NCBI GenBank assembly: GCA_018466975.1
Contig: CM031561.1
Location: 5,146,001 to 5,210,000, forward strand
From: Sparassis latifolia
Taxonomy: Eukaryota > Basidiomycota > Agaricomycetes > Polyporales > Sparassidaceae
Direction of reading: 5' to 3'
DNA length: 64,000 bases
Below, in pieces: positions 1 to 11,221 of this stretch. How positions within the stretch are numbered: the stretch's first letter is position 1; each line of letters starts with the position of its first letter. The notes beneath the pieces are model-generated. The model saw only the letters and a program-made list of their open reading frames with translations, was not told the DNA's origin and did not search any database. The position numbers and the translations under genes were made by a program.

Positions 1-332
1 TCCGCAGTGGGGTCATGTCGGATGCAAATCATGTCAGCGCGGGCACTGCCCGGATGGTCGCAGCGGATATGCCCAGCGTCGCACGGATAAGTTGTGCTCA
101 CCTCCGAGAGACGCAGAGACTTTCTGAAAATCTGTAGACGACGTTGAGAAACTGTAGAAGGTAGCATGTATAATTTCCAACAGGTCACATAGCAAGCAGA
201 ATTCTACGGTATATCAGAGTTGAAAGCCAGCACAGAGAGTCCAGCGAATGGAAGGCTAACAGAGACAGCCGTGTTCGAGCGCAGAGAGTGCATACAAGGT
301 CCAACGGTATCCCAGATCAAACTACCCAGAAG
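1..332. other. Left edge, no gene recognised
   Basis: No open frame here has recognisable protein content, and no RNA gene or repeat was seen. It is probably the 3' flank of the minus-strand gene that ends at 333. Confidence 0.3.
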
Positions 333-1190
333 TTACCATCCTAGAGAGGAAGCCATACGGAGGAAACTCTCCTCGTCGAAAGAACTTGTGGAGAGATCTG
401 TGACGTCGCATAGTCGCCGGATCCTACCGGAGGCGTCGTCGACTAACGAGTTTTCGGGGCTCAGATCGGCATCAAACAGGACGCTAATGGAGTGGATCTC
501 CAAGCCGTCGACGTCGTCCACATCCACACCTAGCCAACTCGCCGTAGAGTATACTGAAGGGACTGTAGAGGCGGTAGACAGTCGCATACCGGTCTCTGCG
601 ATCTGCATGTCTTCCTCAGAGGTGATATTCGGCATGCTGCACGAAGCCCAGGGACTGCTTCCCAGGTACATTCCGTCCCTGCGCGTCGATCGCTTTTCTT
701 CGGCCAATTCAAACCCCTCTAGTCTCCTTCTGATATCGTCCCTGGCGAGCGCATCTCGCAGAGGGATTAGGTTCTGTGTCCGAACCGCGAATGGAACAGT
801 TTCGTCCGCTGCCTCGAAGTCCTCGTTTCGTCGGCGAATATCACGGCGATACCGAGCGAATGAGAGGGGAATGAAAGGTATGGGGGCGGCCATCGCGATG
901 GTCAGTGCCTGAAGACTCTGAGGGCTCGAGCGAAGGGATGGTGCGGTACCATAGAAGTAAGAGATGTCGAAATCCGCAGACAAAGATCGCTCTTGTATAT
1001 CAGAGTGCACCGGCGAGTGTGGGGTAGGAGTGTTGGAAGTCATACTCGCAATATTTGGGAAGACACGAGACAGAGGGATCTTCCATGAACTGTCGACTGG
1101 TCGACGCGAATGCGAAGGCGTCTGATGAGCCGCCTTAGACTTGCCGGAGAGAAGCGGGAGGGACACAGAGGTCAGTTTCAGGATGGCCAT
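333..1190 (-). CDS. Hypothetical protein, Ser/Arg-rich, no known domain
   Basis: A single uninterrupted minus-strand frame of 285 codons with ATG at 1190 and stop at 333. The first 100 residues are rich in Ser and Pro. The middle (about 105-165) is charged and probably helical, with arginine-rich runs such as RYRRDIRRRNEDFE and DDIRRRLEGFELAEEKR. The last third is acidic (GVDVDDVDGLE) and serine-rich. No signal peptide, membrane segment or family motif is visible. I do not recognise it. The plus-strand frame over the same bases (220-912) looks like a shadow. Upstream exons are possible but none is obvious. Confidence 0.5.
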   Translation of the reverse strand: MAILKLTSVSLPLLSGKSKAAHQTPSHSRRPVDSSWKIPLSRVFPNIASMTSNTPTPHSPVHSDIQERSLSADFDISYFYGTAPSLRSSPQSLQALTIAMAAPIPFIPLSFARYRRDIRRRNEDFEAADETVPFAVRTQNLIPLRDALARDDIRRRLEGFELAEEKRSTRRDGMYLGSSPWASCSMPNITSEEDMQIAETGMRLSTASTVPSVYSTASWLGVDVDDVDGLEIHSISVLFDADLSPENSLVDDASGRIRRLCDVTDLSTSSFDEESFLRMASSLGW

Positions 1191-1949
1191 TTGATCTGAA
1201 ACACGAAAGATACAGAGGTTACAATCTGCTCAGAGTGAGAATATGAGGCAGGGCAGTAGAATGTACCTTCCGATGATCTTCGATACGAGATAGGTTCCAC
1301 TACCGGCCTGGGGAGCTTTACCGCTTAGGAACGACAGCGATTAACGTGAAACGAACCGAAAGCACAAAAGCACGAAAGCACGAAAGGCAGAAAACTGGAT
1401 GAGAGAGGACTATGCTTTAAGATAATGCGCAGAGTACTGCACTGAAAGGCTCACTCGGGGCTGACTGACTTTTTACTGTCGGTCAGCTTCGAAATCGCTT
1501 GTCGGACTGGTCAGACCTAGATGAAATCAACGACATACTTGAAACGGCAGCGTTAAAAGTGAAAATAGTGTACTTGACCAGAACGTATGATTTGCGGCTG
1601 CCCGAAGGCGCAGACAGTGACCTGCTGAATCAAGGGCAAGACAATCTGATTTAGAATGTGATCAATACGTGAGGCAGCGGCCCAGAGTCTTCTGTATACC
1701 ACAGAGTCGTAATATTGAAGCTATTGAAGGGACGTGTCCCCATATCACTAACATGTCGGCGAGCGTCAACATCGCGACAGATACTTGGTAGACAGGACAA
1801 ATGGAGACGTCTCAGAAGGTATTTGCCCTTAGGAATCACATGACTGGGACGCAGACCGATACTTGAGAGATGGACGTTGAACTTCGCAGTACATTACAAT
1901 CGTTGAGATAACCACAAGGCATTCACATGCGGAGAAGACGGTCGACACA
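1191..1949. other. Intergenic region between two minus-strand genes
   Basis: No gene recognised. It contains the 5' flank of the 333-1190 gene, including the short tandem repeat at 1355-1390, and the 3' flank of eIF3g. The short open frames here have no coherent content. Confidence 0.35.
1355..1390. repeat. Short tandem repeat GCACGAAA-type
   Basis: Three to four imperfect copies of an 8-bp unit (AGCACAAA/AGCACGAA) lie about 170 bp upstream of the start at 1190. They may sit in the promoter or leader of that gene. No function can be assigned. Confidence 0.5.
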
Positions 1950-3167
1950 TCAGCGTTGCTCCCTCGGTTCTTAAACCAAGTTTAGTATCTTCGCTTGCTG
2001 AGCAGAAAGAGGCATAGCGACTTACGTGACCACTGAATATTCAAGATGAGATTGTCATATCCTCGCCCATGCATCTTCTCCATCGCCTTCTGTGCATTGG
2101 CCCGCTCCTCAAAGCTGACGAATGCGAAGCCTTTGCCTGCGCCCGTTTCACGATCACGACCAACATATACACGAGCAACACGACCGAAGGTGCCAAAAAG
2201 ATCGCGCAAGTCGTTCTCCTGGGTGTCCTCGGAGATGTTTGTGATGCGAAGGGTAGGCAAATCATCGCGCGAGCCTCCGGGTCGCGACATTGACTCGCCC
2301 GCGCCACGACCACCGGGACGCATAGACGGTGGTACGTACTTCCCACCAGTAGTAGCAGCAGGCGCGGCGGACGTTTCCGCCGGCGCATCGTCCCCCCCGA
2401 ACGGAGGAGTCTCTACGAAGAAAAAGGTCGGCTTCGCGAATACACGAATCAATCCAAGCGCACCTGCTCCGTCTAGACCGGGCAAAGAGTCTTTGTAAGG
2501 GCATTTTGCAGTGAAGTGTTCCCCCTTGCATAGCCGACAGACGACTTTGCCAGCGCCAGCTCTTGCAAGATTGGTCTTCAGCGTTTGTTCAGGTGATGGT
2601 TCTGGCTCTGACGACTATCACCCAGAGATACGAATGAACTTCGAGCGCACGCAAGTGCACCTGAGAGGCGAATGCGTACCTTGTTGCCCGCACTGATTTT
2701 CAGGCTGACATTTTCTCCAACGGTAGTCGTCGCGCGATCAGGACCTGGTTTATTGCCCTTTTCCTGACCGAACTTGGCCCAATTCTGCCGCTCCGCCACG
2801 CTATGTTCAACTAGTGATTTCTGCAAGGTTCGCTTGATTTTACGCGTGATCTGCGAACGTCGCCAACTAGCGCGTGAGTTGCGACTAATGGTGTGCAAGG
2901 CATAATCGACCGTACTTTGACTTTCTTACCCTCATCGTTAATCGCATACTCCACCGTAGTTCTTATCCCATTCTCGTCGACGTAGTCTTCGACCTTGGCA
3001 GGTTGCTCTGAGATGTCGGGCGTCAGCGCTGACTCAGATGGCAGAAAAATGAGAACATACCCGACTCGTCAACATCGTCTGCCCAAGATGTTTTGGGTAC
3101 TCCCCTGCGAGATGTTAAACGTCGAGTGAGGATGATCCAGTGTGCTTGTTACTTACGCTGATGCCAT
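1950..3167 (-). CDS. TIF35: Eukaryotic translation initiation factor 3 subunit G (eIF3g)
   Basis: RNA-binding subunit of eIF3, which acts in 40S scanning and pre-initiation complex assembly in the cytoplasm. ATG at 3167 opens a tiny first exon. The next exons give the family N-terminal signature TSWADDVDES and then KVEDYVDENGIRTTVEY. A basic stretch (RKIKRTLQKSLVEHSVAER) follows, then a CCHC-like zinc-binding segment (VCRLCKGEHFTAKCPY). The C-terminus is an RRM with RNP2 LRITNISED and RNP1 GKGFAFVSF at about 2050-2280. The frame runs open past the RRM, but splicing a 56-nt intron (2025 to 1970) gives the short tail WSQPREQR and a stop at 1950, which fits the fungal family. Its start lies about 330 bp from the divergent Sin1 gene. 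Exon borders in the N-terminal half are approximate. Confidence 0.93.
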
Positions 3168-3500
3168 TGTGAAGTTATACGGGAAGCTGAAGACAGAGAC
3201 AGAGACTCACAGAGTTTTTAAGTTATCAGAGATTGGAGAATCAGCCGGGCCGGCTCCGGCGCTAGGAGAACACTACGGCCCTGTACTTCATCTTGCGCCT
3301 TCGAGTCTTGCGAGGCAGGGTATACGAGGCTCACTCGTCGCCACCGTCGCATCTGCTAGCACCGCCTACATAGTCTATGCCGGTATCGTTTACGCCGTTG
3401 CGGATACGCGACACCAACACGACTCGCCCGCCTAACTGCACCTCACTAGATATCCGCCGAGTCTAACGCTGAGAGCAAGCCGGCGTGGTAGTAGCCAAAC
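3168..3500. promoter_or_regulatory. Shared divergent promoter region, eIF3g / Sin1
   Basis: The 333 bp between the eIF3g start (3167, minus) and the Sin1 start (3501, plus) must hold both promoters. I see no clear TATA box. The open frame at 3142-3435 is not coding in my view. Confidence 0.4.
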
Positions 3501-6500
3501 ATGTCTCTCATCAGCGATCCCGAGTACGTTCACTTTCAAGTCTTCCCTTTCGTCCGTCATCTCATGTGTGCACAGTTTTCTCATCCATAGTTTACGTCTG
3601 AACTACCTCCGCAACGTTGACGACCCGTACGGCCCCAGAATCATCTCTCTCGATCCCTCTTACCATTCCAATCAATACATCGTCACGTCCGGCCTCGCGG
3701 ATGTCGAGCGATGGCCAGAGCTCGCCATGCCCTCGAGTCCCACCCCCAGCGACGACGAATCGGGCGTTGCGAATCGCCCCAATCGTCACCTGGGGGCGAC
3801 AGGACTCAAGTACACCACTACTATCATGGGCCCCTCCCGTGTTGGGACAATGGGTCTTCGTGTCTCGGGAAAACGTGCTTCATCCTCTAGGGCTTCGTTC
3901 AAATACTCAGTACGTTCCGAAGGTGCCGTGATGGAGCCCCAGCCAGAAGAACAAGATGCCGACGTAGTACCGGTCGCTCCGTCTGCATCGCCTATGAAGC
4001 TTGATGCCCTGGACCTCCCCGTACATACCAGTTCAGGGGATGGGACGACTCCTGTAGGCAATCATGCTGTTGCATCGGAGGATCTCACGCAAGAGCCAGC
4101 ACCTTCGCCTCAATTCATTCCGAGATTCAAAGGCGCTGCAGAAATGGAGGCGAGACGGAAATTGCGCATGCTCGCTCGTGCGTCCCCTGGAGTTGTTGGC
4201 ACTAAACCTCTCGCTGCTTCCGGGTACCTTGACCCGGAGCTATCCTCGTCAGAGTCATCGTCGTCAGATGGGGAAGATGACATCATTGATGAGGAAGACT
4301 TCGACCTTGCAGCCGACGCCGACGACAGTATGGACATAGATGGAGACGAATTCGATCCGTGTGTGATAAGTCCTATACTCAATTGTACTTGATTAATTGT
4401 TGGCTGTTTGCAGCGACTTTGCTACAAGTCATGGCCCTAGCGGTCTTGGTGGTATCATTTCTGACAGCGTGTCGGACGACCTTTCTATGTCGTCCGCTTC
4501 CGTCATTTCCGATTCCAACTCTTCCCTCGCTGATTCATCATTGCAACCCAGCAACAATGCCCGCATTCATGATCAATTGAGTCCTGTTTCGGAGGGGCGG
4601 ACACGCGAGGAAAAGCTACCTGATCGTCCTGAAGAAACAGCCCCGCTTTCAGGCTTCGAGATGGTTACTCCAGCGCCGAAGATTACCAACCGTGGCCGTG
4701 CAGGTGTGGTCACAAATCCTGCCAAGCATTCGTCTATGTTCCCCGACTCGTCGAGCCCTCCTTCCTCTGCACTGTTTGCCCGTCGGCCAGTTCCACCGGC
4801 GGCCCCTGGAAAGTCTGCATTGACGGCAATGATGGCTGCCTCGTCGACGTCTTCGTCCTCGAATCCCTTCTCTGAGCTTTACAGCGCTATTTCCGGAAGG
4901 TCCGAGTCAGAGAGCATGACTGTGCATGTATACTTCCCCCATTCACGTGAGCCCGCTGGACGGATTCTTGACCTGAAAGTCAGGAAGGATGCAACCGTGG
5001 AGGAGGTCCTTGGGTTTGCACTGTGGAGTTACTGGGAAGAAGGGTGGCTTCCCGAGCTCGATGAAGGTCTTGATGGGGAAGAGGACCCAAAGTGGGTGAC
5101 TAAGTGTTCCGCCATAGGCTGGATCTTTCGAATTGCTGAGGAGGACGGAGAGGTAGACGAGGATTTTCCTCGTATGTTTGTTGACATCGCAGACTCTCCA
5201 GCATTGACTCTCCATATTTCAGCGCCTGATCGTACCGGCAAGATTTCCAAATTCAACTTCGATGCATACGCCGTTCTGGAAGCTACTCCGGCTCAAGGTG
5301 AGTCTTCTTATATTCTCGTCCATCGCATCATTCACGCTGTGCGTGTGCTGCGATTCAGTGCAACAAAACAAGATCCTGGAATCAAAGATTCAACGTCGCG
5401 CCTCCCGCGTAGTGATCAAGAAGAAGAAATCCGCGGGATTGCTGAATCTCACATCCACGCTTGCTCCTCCGACGGACTCTCTGATAGGGACCAGTGCCGG
5501 ATTGAGTTCTCTGGGCTCCTCTTTGGGGATGTTCCCGAGTTCGCTTGGACCGTCGACTAGTCAAGGACCTCCGATCTACCTGAGGTGCAGAATCGCTGAT
5601 ACGGCTGATGCAGGCCACGTCTCGACAACCATCCAAGCGTAAGTGTCTATGAGGGAAGCGAAGAGAATATTGTGCTGACGATAAACCATTTTGCTATATC
5701 TCAGATCGGGCGGCATGTACATGGCCGAAGTCCTCGAGGGCGTGTGCCAAAGGCGCAAGTTGAGTGATTCGAAGGACTACGCGCTCATTCTCGACCTCGG
5801 CACCACAAAGGTATACATCCCTCTCGACCGCACAGTCAGGAGCCTGCAAGGCAAGCGGGACTTGATTCTGATGAAGAAGGGTATGTTGCCATCGATCGGG
5901 GTGGAGATGGGCCAGGGAACGGATCGAACTACCGATCCCAATGGCGAGTTTTGCCTGCATGCATTTTGGGTGTAGACTAACGTGCCTCTTTAAGCCTCGA
6001 TATTGAAGCGCAACTCTGAGGTTCCTGAACAACCATTCAGTTCGCTGTTCGATTACACAAACGCATACAGGGTGAGTTAACAGACGTTCGCGTATGCGTG
6101 ACCTTCATGACTCAACATTTTGCAGAAATACACTGTCTATCGCAAAGTGCCTATGCTAGTGACACGTAGTGCTCGTCTACTCGCCATCGACGGTGGTTAC
6201 ATCCACGTACACTGACACTGATACTACATCGACCGACCGCATAGTGATTACTGATATTTTCTTAGATCATGCCCTTATCGAACAAGGCCAAGCACGTATT
6301 CGAGAGTGGCAAGACCGCGTCATATCCTCTTAAGAGCGTTGTTGCTTGCCAGCAATCAAGCAACAACAGCTCGTCATTCAAACTGGTCGTGCAGCGCGAG
6401 GCGGATCGCAACAAGCGCTACGAATTCGAGACCGAGAACCCCCAGACGGCCAGTGAGTGTTGTATCTAGGACAGCGATCATTTTGGTCACTAACGCGGAT

Positions 6501-6635
6501 GATTCAGGTGAGATAGTGCAGACTATCCGTAGCTTGAAATTGGCGATGGAGCGCCCTGGTACGCTGAAGCAGTCGCGGAGGAGCAAGCATGTAAATAAGG
6601 AAGCTGCGCAGGCTTATATGTCGTTGAACAGATGA
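3501..6635 (+). CDS. TORC2 subunit Sin1/Avo1 (CRIM and PH domains)
   Basis: Scaffold of TOR complex 2 that recruits AGC kinases (Ypk/Akt type) and binds membranes. The short first exon, 3501-3523, encodes MSLISDP. A 52-nt intron leads to the second exon at 3576, giving DFLIHSLRLNYLRN, the conserved Sin1 N-terminus. A long Ser-rich and acidic disordered region follows (about 3700-4900). The CRIM domain lies at about 4915-5300, with VHVYFPHSREPAGRILDLKV and GFALWSYWEEGW. A Ras-binding-like segment lies around 5690-5890 and the C-terminal PH domain at about 6125-6600, with YTVYRKVPM and the Trp-poor end RRSKHVNKEAAQAYM. Stop at 6633-6635. At least six introns. Full-length for the family. Divergently paired with eIF3g. 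Confidence 0.93.
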
Positions 6636-6760
6636 TTCGTATTTGTACCGATCTTGTTGAGTGATAGTTTTTCCAGGTGGATCTAACATTCGACCGAAAA
6701 CGCATAAAGCTCAAAGTTCTGAAACGTTCGAGTTGTACGTGCGGTCATGCACTTCAGCCT

Positions 6761-8620
6761 TTAGTTGTAGTTCGCATCCAGTGTTACCTTCGCTCTGACC
6801 TCCCCGAACTCTAGCCTGATCCAGGTATCCACCGCGCCTTTGGGATTGTGAGACGTGAACACGATATTCCGCACGCCGTGACCCCAACCTGAGTTGCTGT
6901 ATCCCCCATATCTGGATCCATGAAGTCAGTGCCGGTGAGATAATCTGGTCTGACAAGCACACACCCGGAGTGCTTATTGAAGCAGAATATGACATTCTTC
7001 GTAGGTTCGCGCGCGCACCATTCATTGCCATGGTCTGTCGCAGAACATGCATCACCGACGTCGTAGTGTACTGAGAACACCGTGTGATTTACCATGACCA
7101 GATATCACTGCGTGCACGTTCTTGACATGTTGAGTGAGTGCATCCCAGAAAGGCTTGTCTCGTACGTCCGCAGACGGATTTATGCTATCTTGTACGGATC
7201 CGGAGCCCAGCTTGTCCTCTTGTGCGTCATGGAGTGGTGTTGTGCAATCGTTCAAAAGGTAACAGGATACTTCAGCCACGAATCATCGTTGGAAGATGCG
7301 AACGTACTAACCATTAAGACCAGGTTGTCGAGTGCTATTGAGAGTGGACTGTAAGCGCTGGATCGCGTGCCTGCAGAAATTGAATAAAGATCCGCACCTG
7401 GATCGAAAAGACGGTACGTACGGAGGTATATGTACGAAAGTAAGAGCCCCTCTTGTCATCTCTGCAGGCCCCCAAGCAGCGTCCATGAGGGCAGTCTCCT
7501 GTTGAATCCACCTCGCTACGCTCACATCCACCCAGTCAGGAACCGCGATCGAATCCGCTCCAGCAGTATAACCGCCTGATGCATCGGTTTAGAAACATTG
7601 AACCATCAAGATGAATTCCTTATTCACCGCGTGAATCGAAAAACCAGAGAATCAAGACTGGAAAAGAATCTAAAGTGAAGATGTCAGAACAGGGTGATGA
7701 CATCTAAGGTCTACTCACCGGAGGAGTGTCTATACACCTTTCAGTAGAAGTAAGCATCTCAGATACCACAGATATAGCTTATCAGCAAACGGTTCGCAGA
7801 GCTTCAAAGGGAAACAGGTTTGGTAATCTCCGATACATACAGGAACCCAGTAGTTTCCTGGACCATTTGGGCCGCCTACACCTGGCGGTGCTAGACGGGT
7901 ATAACTGAGAGGTGCTACTTGCTCCTCGCGCAAAATCTCTTCGCGGTGTGTGATATTGGGCTCGTTGTCATGGTTCTATGATCAGGTGAGTAACAGTCAG
8001 GTCTGAAGGTCATACAGAATATGCAAGCACGCACTCCATAGGTGGAGGAGAACGGAATCATGAACTCGTTGAGGGGAGCAACAATCTGGTCTATAAGGGT
8101 TGTTGAATTCTCCCGAAATGTATCTGGAAATCGTGTGTGAGAGCGCTAGCTGTTAGATTTGGAACAGCTCACTTTCTCCGGTAATCAGGTCGCCGTTCAA
8201 AACACTGACACAATTGAGTAGACGATGAGCCAATGACAACTTGCAGCGTCAACGAGCGTGTGCTAACACGTAGTCAGGTCTCTCGTCTGTCAGCACTCGC
8301 TGCATCAGCGAAGTACTACGAATATCTTGTTCGGGACCCCACGAGTCCCAGGGATTCTCGCCAAAGTGAAGATCTGAGAAGACAGTTACTTTGAACGTTC
8401 CATCTTTTCTGAACCTTATACGAGGTTTTGTTGGGTAGTGGTCAAGACGACTGAAAAGCTGGACTTCTGCGTTACAGATGCTGCTGTCTCGTCAGAATAA
8501 TGTGGCGTATGCAGGCAGCTTACGTTGAAATGATCCAATGGGTGATGCGTAGAGAAATGCTGGGGTTTCCCATACTATCAGCAGAACGAGAAAATGGAAT
8601 AACGCTATACTGCCGAACAT
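6761..8620 (-). CDS. Secreted calcineurin-like metallophosphoesterase (Dcr2 / purple-phosphatase type)
   Basis: Predicted two-metal phosphatase of the fungal Dcr2-like family. ATG at 8620 opens a hydrophobic signal-like N-terminus (MFGSIALFHFLVLLIVW). All the metal-binding blocks of the fold are present after splicing: FSDLHFGE (about 8360), NGDLITGE (about 8190), YGNHDNEP (intron at the GGA codon, about 8040) and GHDHGNEWC (intron inside the block, about 7020-7090). The C-terminus reads VDTWIRLEFG and ends DANYN with TAA at 6763-6761. It is heavily split, with eight or more short introns. The start lies only 197 bp from the divergent DcpS gene. The physiological substrate cannot be told from sequence. 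Secretion or ER entry is inferred from the N-terminus. Confidence 0.85.
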
Positions 8621-8817
8621 ATTCTAGTCGGCTCCCGTCGTCGGTGTAGTACTACGAAATCGCTGGACGTTTAGACGATGGGATGGCACAAATCAAAGGG
8701 CCGTCATCTTTCTTTCCGACCACCGATCCCACGTAGAGCGCGCGCCTCAAGATTCCAATCTGAGTGGCCGCTGATCTCAAATCGATCACGCCCTGTAGCA
8801 CACTATCATCTTGTACA
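8621..8817. promoter_or_regulatory. Compact divergent promoter, phosphatase / DcpS
   Basis: Only 197 bp separate the two start codons, so both transcripts must initiate within or very near this segment. No clear TATA box or known motif is seen. Confidence 0.4.
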
Positions 8818-10099
8818 ATGATATCACGACCTACAGATTTGACCTCCCTTCGATATTTTCGTCATGAGCGTATCTTGAATGAAGGTCAATGACCAACCTA
8901 CCTTACTCGTACGCAAATCAGTGGTGAACATTCTTCAGATCCTCTCACCCATGCCCTCACACTCCTCGGTACTTTCCCCCAAAACGGCGAAGGAACCGGA
9001 GAGCGTGCACCAGCCATTGTGCGGATCGAGAAAACACCTCTTCGTGCGGAGCTTGCGAGCGAACTACTGTCGGATGTGTTGAGCAGCGCACGGCTTATCG
9101 AGAGCACAGATATCGTACGCTTAGAATGTACATCAGATCGTCAAGGCGAGCTTACTAAATACGCAGCGCTAGTACACCTGGCTCTTTGCTTGGCTCTCTG
9201 TTTCCCCAGAGAGACCAGATGTGAAGGTCAACATCACATTCCCTGCCACCGAAGTCCATATTCGCAAGGTTCGAGTCCTGAAGTTCTCGTCCCATCTATG
9301 AATTCAAGTATCATCTAGTACTCAGCACAGGATGTGCTCATCGTGCATGAGACCCCAGATCAGTACCAGCGGATAGTGAAGCCTTATATCGCTGCGTTTC
9401 CCAGCTCGCGCACCAAGTGGTAGGCATCGTCCCATCTGACAATAGAAGACTCCCAGTTTACCTTTCCTCTGTTCCAGGGTTGAGGATATTCTAGGTGGTC
9501 GCTCCGAAGCACATAAGGTCTTGTATCGAGAGCATTCCTCTGACCTTGGATATGTTTTGCTTCCGGACATGAAGTGGGATCTGACCACTCTATCCTCCCT
9601 TTACCTTGTCGCAATATCAGTGTCAAGGGATATTCATAGTCTCAGAGATTTGAATAAGCACCATCTTGATATGCTTCGAAGTATACGGAGAGAAGCAGCG
9701 AGAGTGGTGAAAGAACGGTGGGGGCTACGACAAGGCTCGTTGCGGATGTTTGTTCACTATCAACCGTCATACTGTAAGCCATCTATCTTTGTTGTGTGTA
9801 GCATCGCTGATTGTAGCGGTCAGATCGCTTTCACGTGCACATCGTCAATGCGAACTACCAGGGTTTGGCGGGTATGACAGTTGGTCAAGCACACCTCCTA
9901 GATGATGTGATATCTCTGGTATGCTCGCTATTCAAGGGATGATATTTTGTTCATGATTTTTTACAATTCTCAGCTGGAATTGGACCCACCCGATGAACCT
10001 TCAATTTTCCAGCGAATGACGTTGACATATGGGCTTGGTGATCAACACGGCCTGTACGAGGTTATGAAAGCTGAGCAAAGCGATGATGTACCGTTATAA
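8818..10099 (+). CDS. Scavenger mRNA decapping enzyme DcpS, with an altered HIT triad
   Basis: A HIT-family pyrophosphatase that hydrolyses m7GpppN cap remnants after 3'-5' mRNA decay. The start at 8818 (MISRPTDLTSLRYF) is followed by RILNE, intron 8885-8938, and DPLTHALTLLGTF, the conserved entry. The N-terminal domain includes YTWLFAWLSVSPERPDVKV, and the hinge DLGYVLLPDMKWD precedes the HIT domain. The active-site block, spliced at 9824, reads PSYYRFHVHIVNANYQG. Members normally have His-x-His-x-His here. The first His is Arg (CGC at 9826-9828), while the second (the nucleophile position) and third His are kept. The C-terminus DDVPL ends at TAA 10097-10099. Length is otherwise normal. At least six introns. 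Activity may be intact, reduced or changed. Confidence 0.92.
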
Positions 10100-11221
10100 T
10101 CCCAATATGACAATAAAATGCCGTTGTGTTCCTTCTTGACCGCAGCAACCGCGAGAGATTTCCGACGGCGGCCTGTGTGATGAATGTGGGTTCGTCCGGA
10201 ATATATGGCGTTCCGTCTGTAAGTTGCCTCTTACCCGCGCAGAGTTCATTTCTATGGCCTTCCTTTCGCACGGAGGTATCGGGTTCGACGATCTTGCGGG
10301 TGGTTCTGTTGTCCGCACCGGCGGACTTCACGTTCTCTTATGAAGTTGTGCGCGGTTACGCCGATTCGGCTTGATTCATTTCGCTTGCATGCATTCCAGT
10401 ATGTCGCCGACGATCACCGACGAGGTATAGCCTTCATGTCTTTCAAGTTGAACACTGGCAACATACAAACTTCACTTCGTCACCAAAGGCATATACTTTT
10501 ATCACCTATGGTGCGATCAATCAGCTATGTTCGTTCAGATTGTTTTCACTTAGTCCTCGTGTGCATGTAACATTTTCTCAACAAATATCCCATTGGGTGC
10601 ATTTACACAGAATGCTTCAGCATCACCGCACCGGAGCATACTTCGTTCCTTGGACCCGAAGGTCCAACTTCCGGCCAGTGGAGTTATGCTGGACTAAGTA
10701 TTAAGAGGCTGACTGTGATATTCTGCGTTGGCTAACTGCATGATGTAGGCGAACGATGTCTCACCAGTGGGAACAAACCTACGGCATTTGTGCGAGGAAC
10801 AGATGAAGGCGCAGAGCATCACGTTGCAAGATCTCACGCGTGTACAACAGTAATTAGGGCAGATGTAATGGTCTTCCAATTGCACTGATGGTATGTTACG
10901 TATGGTAGTAGATTCTTGGATCCGTCTAGTATGGCGCCGAGGATGGGGGGTGGAAAGATCGCACATCATGAGTATCTTAGCGATGTAAACTGTGCACTGA
11001 CGACGGAGGCGCTTCGGATATCTCCTTATGTTGCGCGGAGAATCTCCAAATGCTTGATTACTTCAGCAGTTGAACCATAAAAACTACCATGTGATCGTGT
11101 CGCGACGCGTTACTTTCCCACGTGTGTTAACGGCGACCACCATCATCCCCTCTCCAAGTTCGCTCCCGGCCTCTCCTCAGCAACGACGACGGCGGCGACG
11201 ACTACGACTACGACGATAGCG
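10100..11221. other. Unassigned region between DcpS and the RING/RRM gene
   Basis: About 1.1 kb. Short open frames exist on both strands, for example plus 10126-10374 and minus 10694-10969, but none forms a recognisable domain and no splicing I tried gave a convincing protein. It could hold a decayed gene. The last 50 bp are an ACG/ACT trinucleotide-rich leader. Confidence 0.35.
11173..11220. repeat. Imperfect ACG/ACT trinucleotide repeat in the 5' leader
   Basis: A run of CGACGACGGCGG-type and ACTACG-type triplets ends just before the ATG at 11222. It is low-complexity sequence likely to lie in the 5' UTR. Confidence 0.55.

Noticed and set aside
220..912. Plus-strand 230-codon ORF
   Set aside because: It lies opposite the longer minus-strand ORF 333-1190 and looks like a Ser/Arg-rich shadow. 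Neither strand has a known domain, so this is a judgement of plausibility.
9263..9280. tRNA B-box-like word GGTTCGAGTCC
   Set aside because: It lies at a DcpS intron border. No A box or cloverleaf pairing is found at the proper distance.
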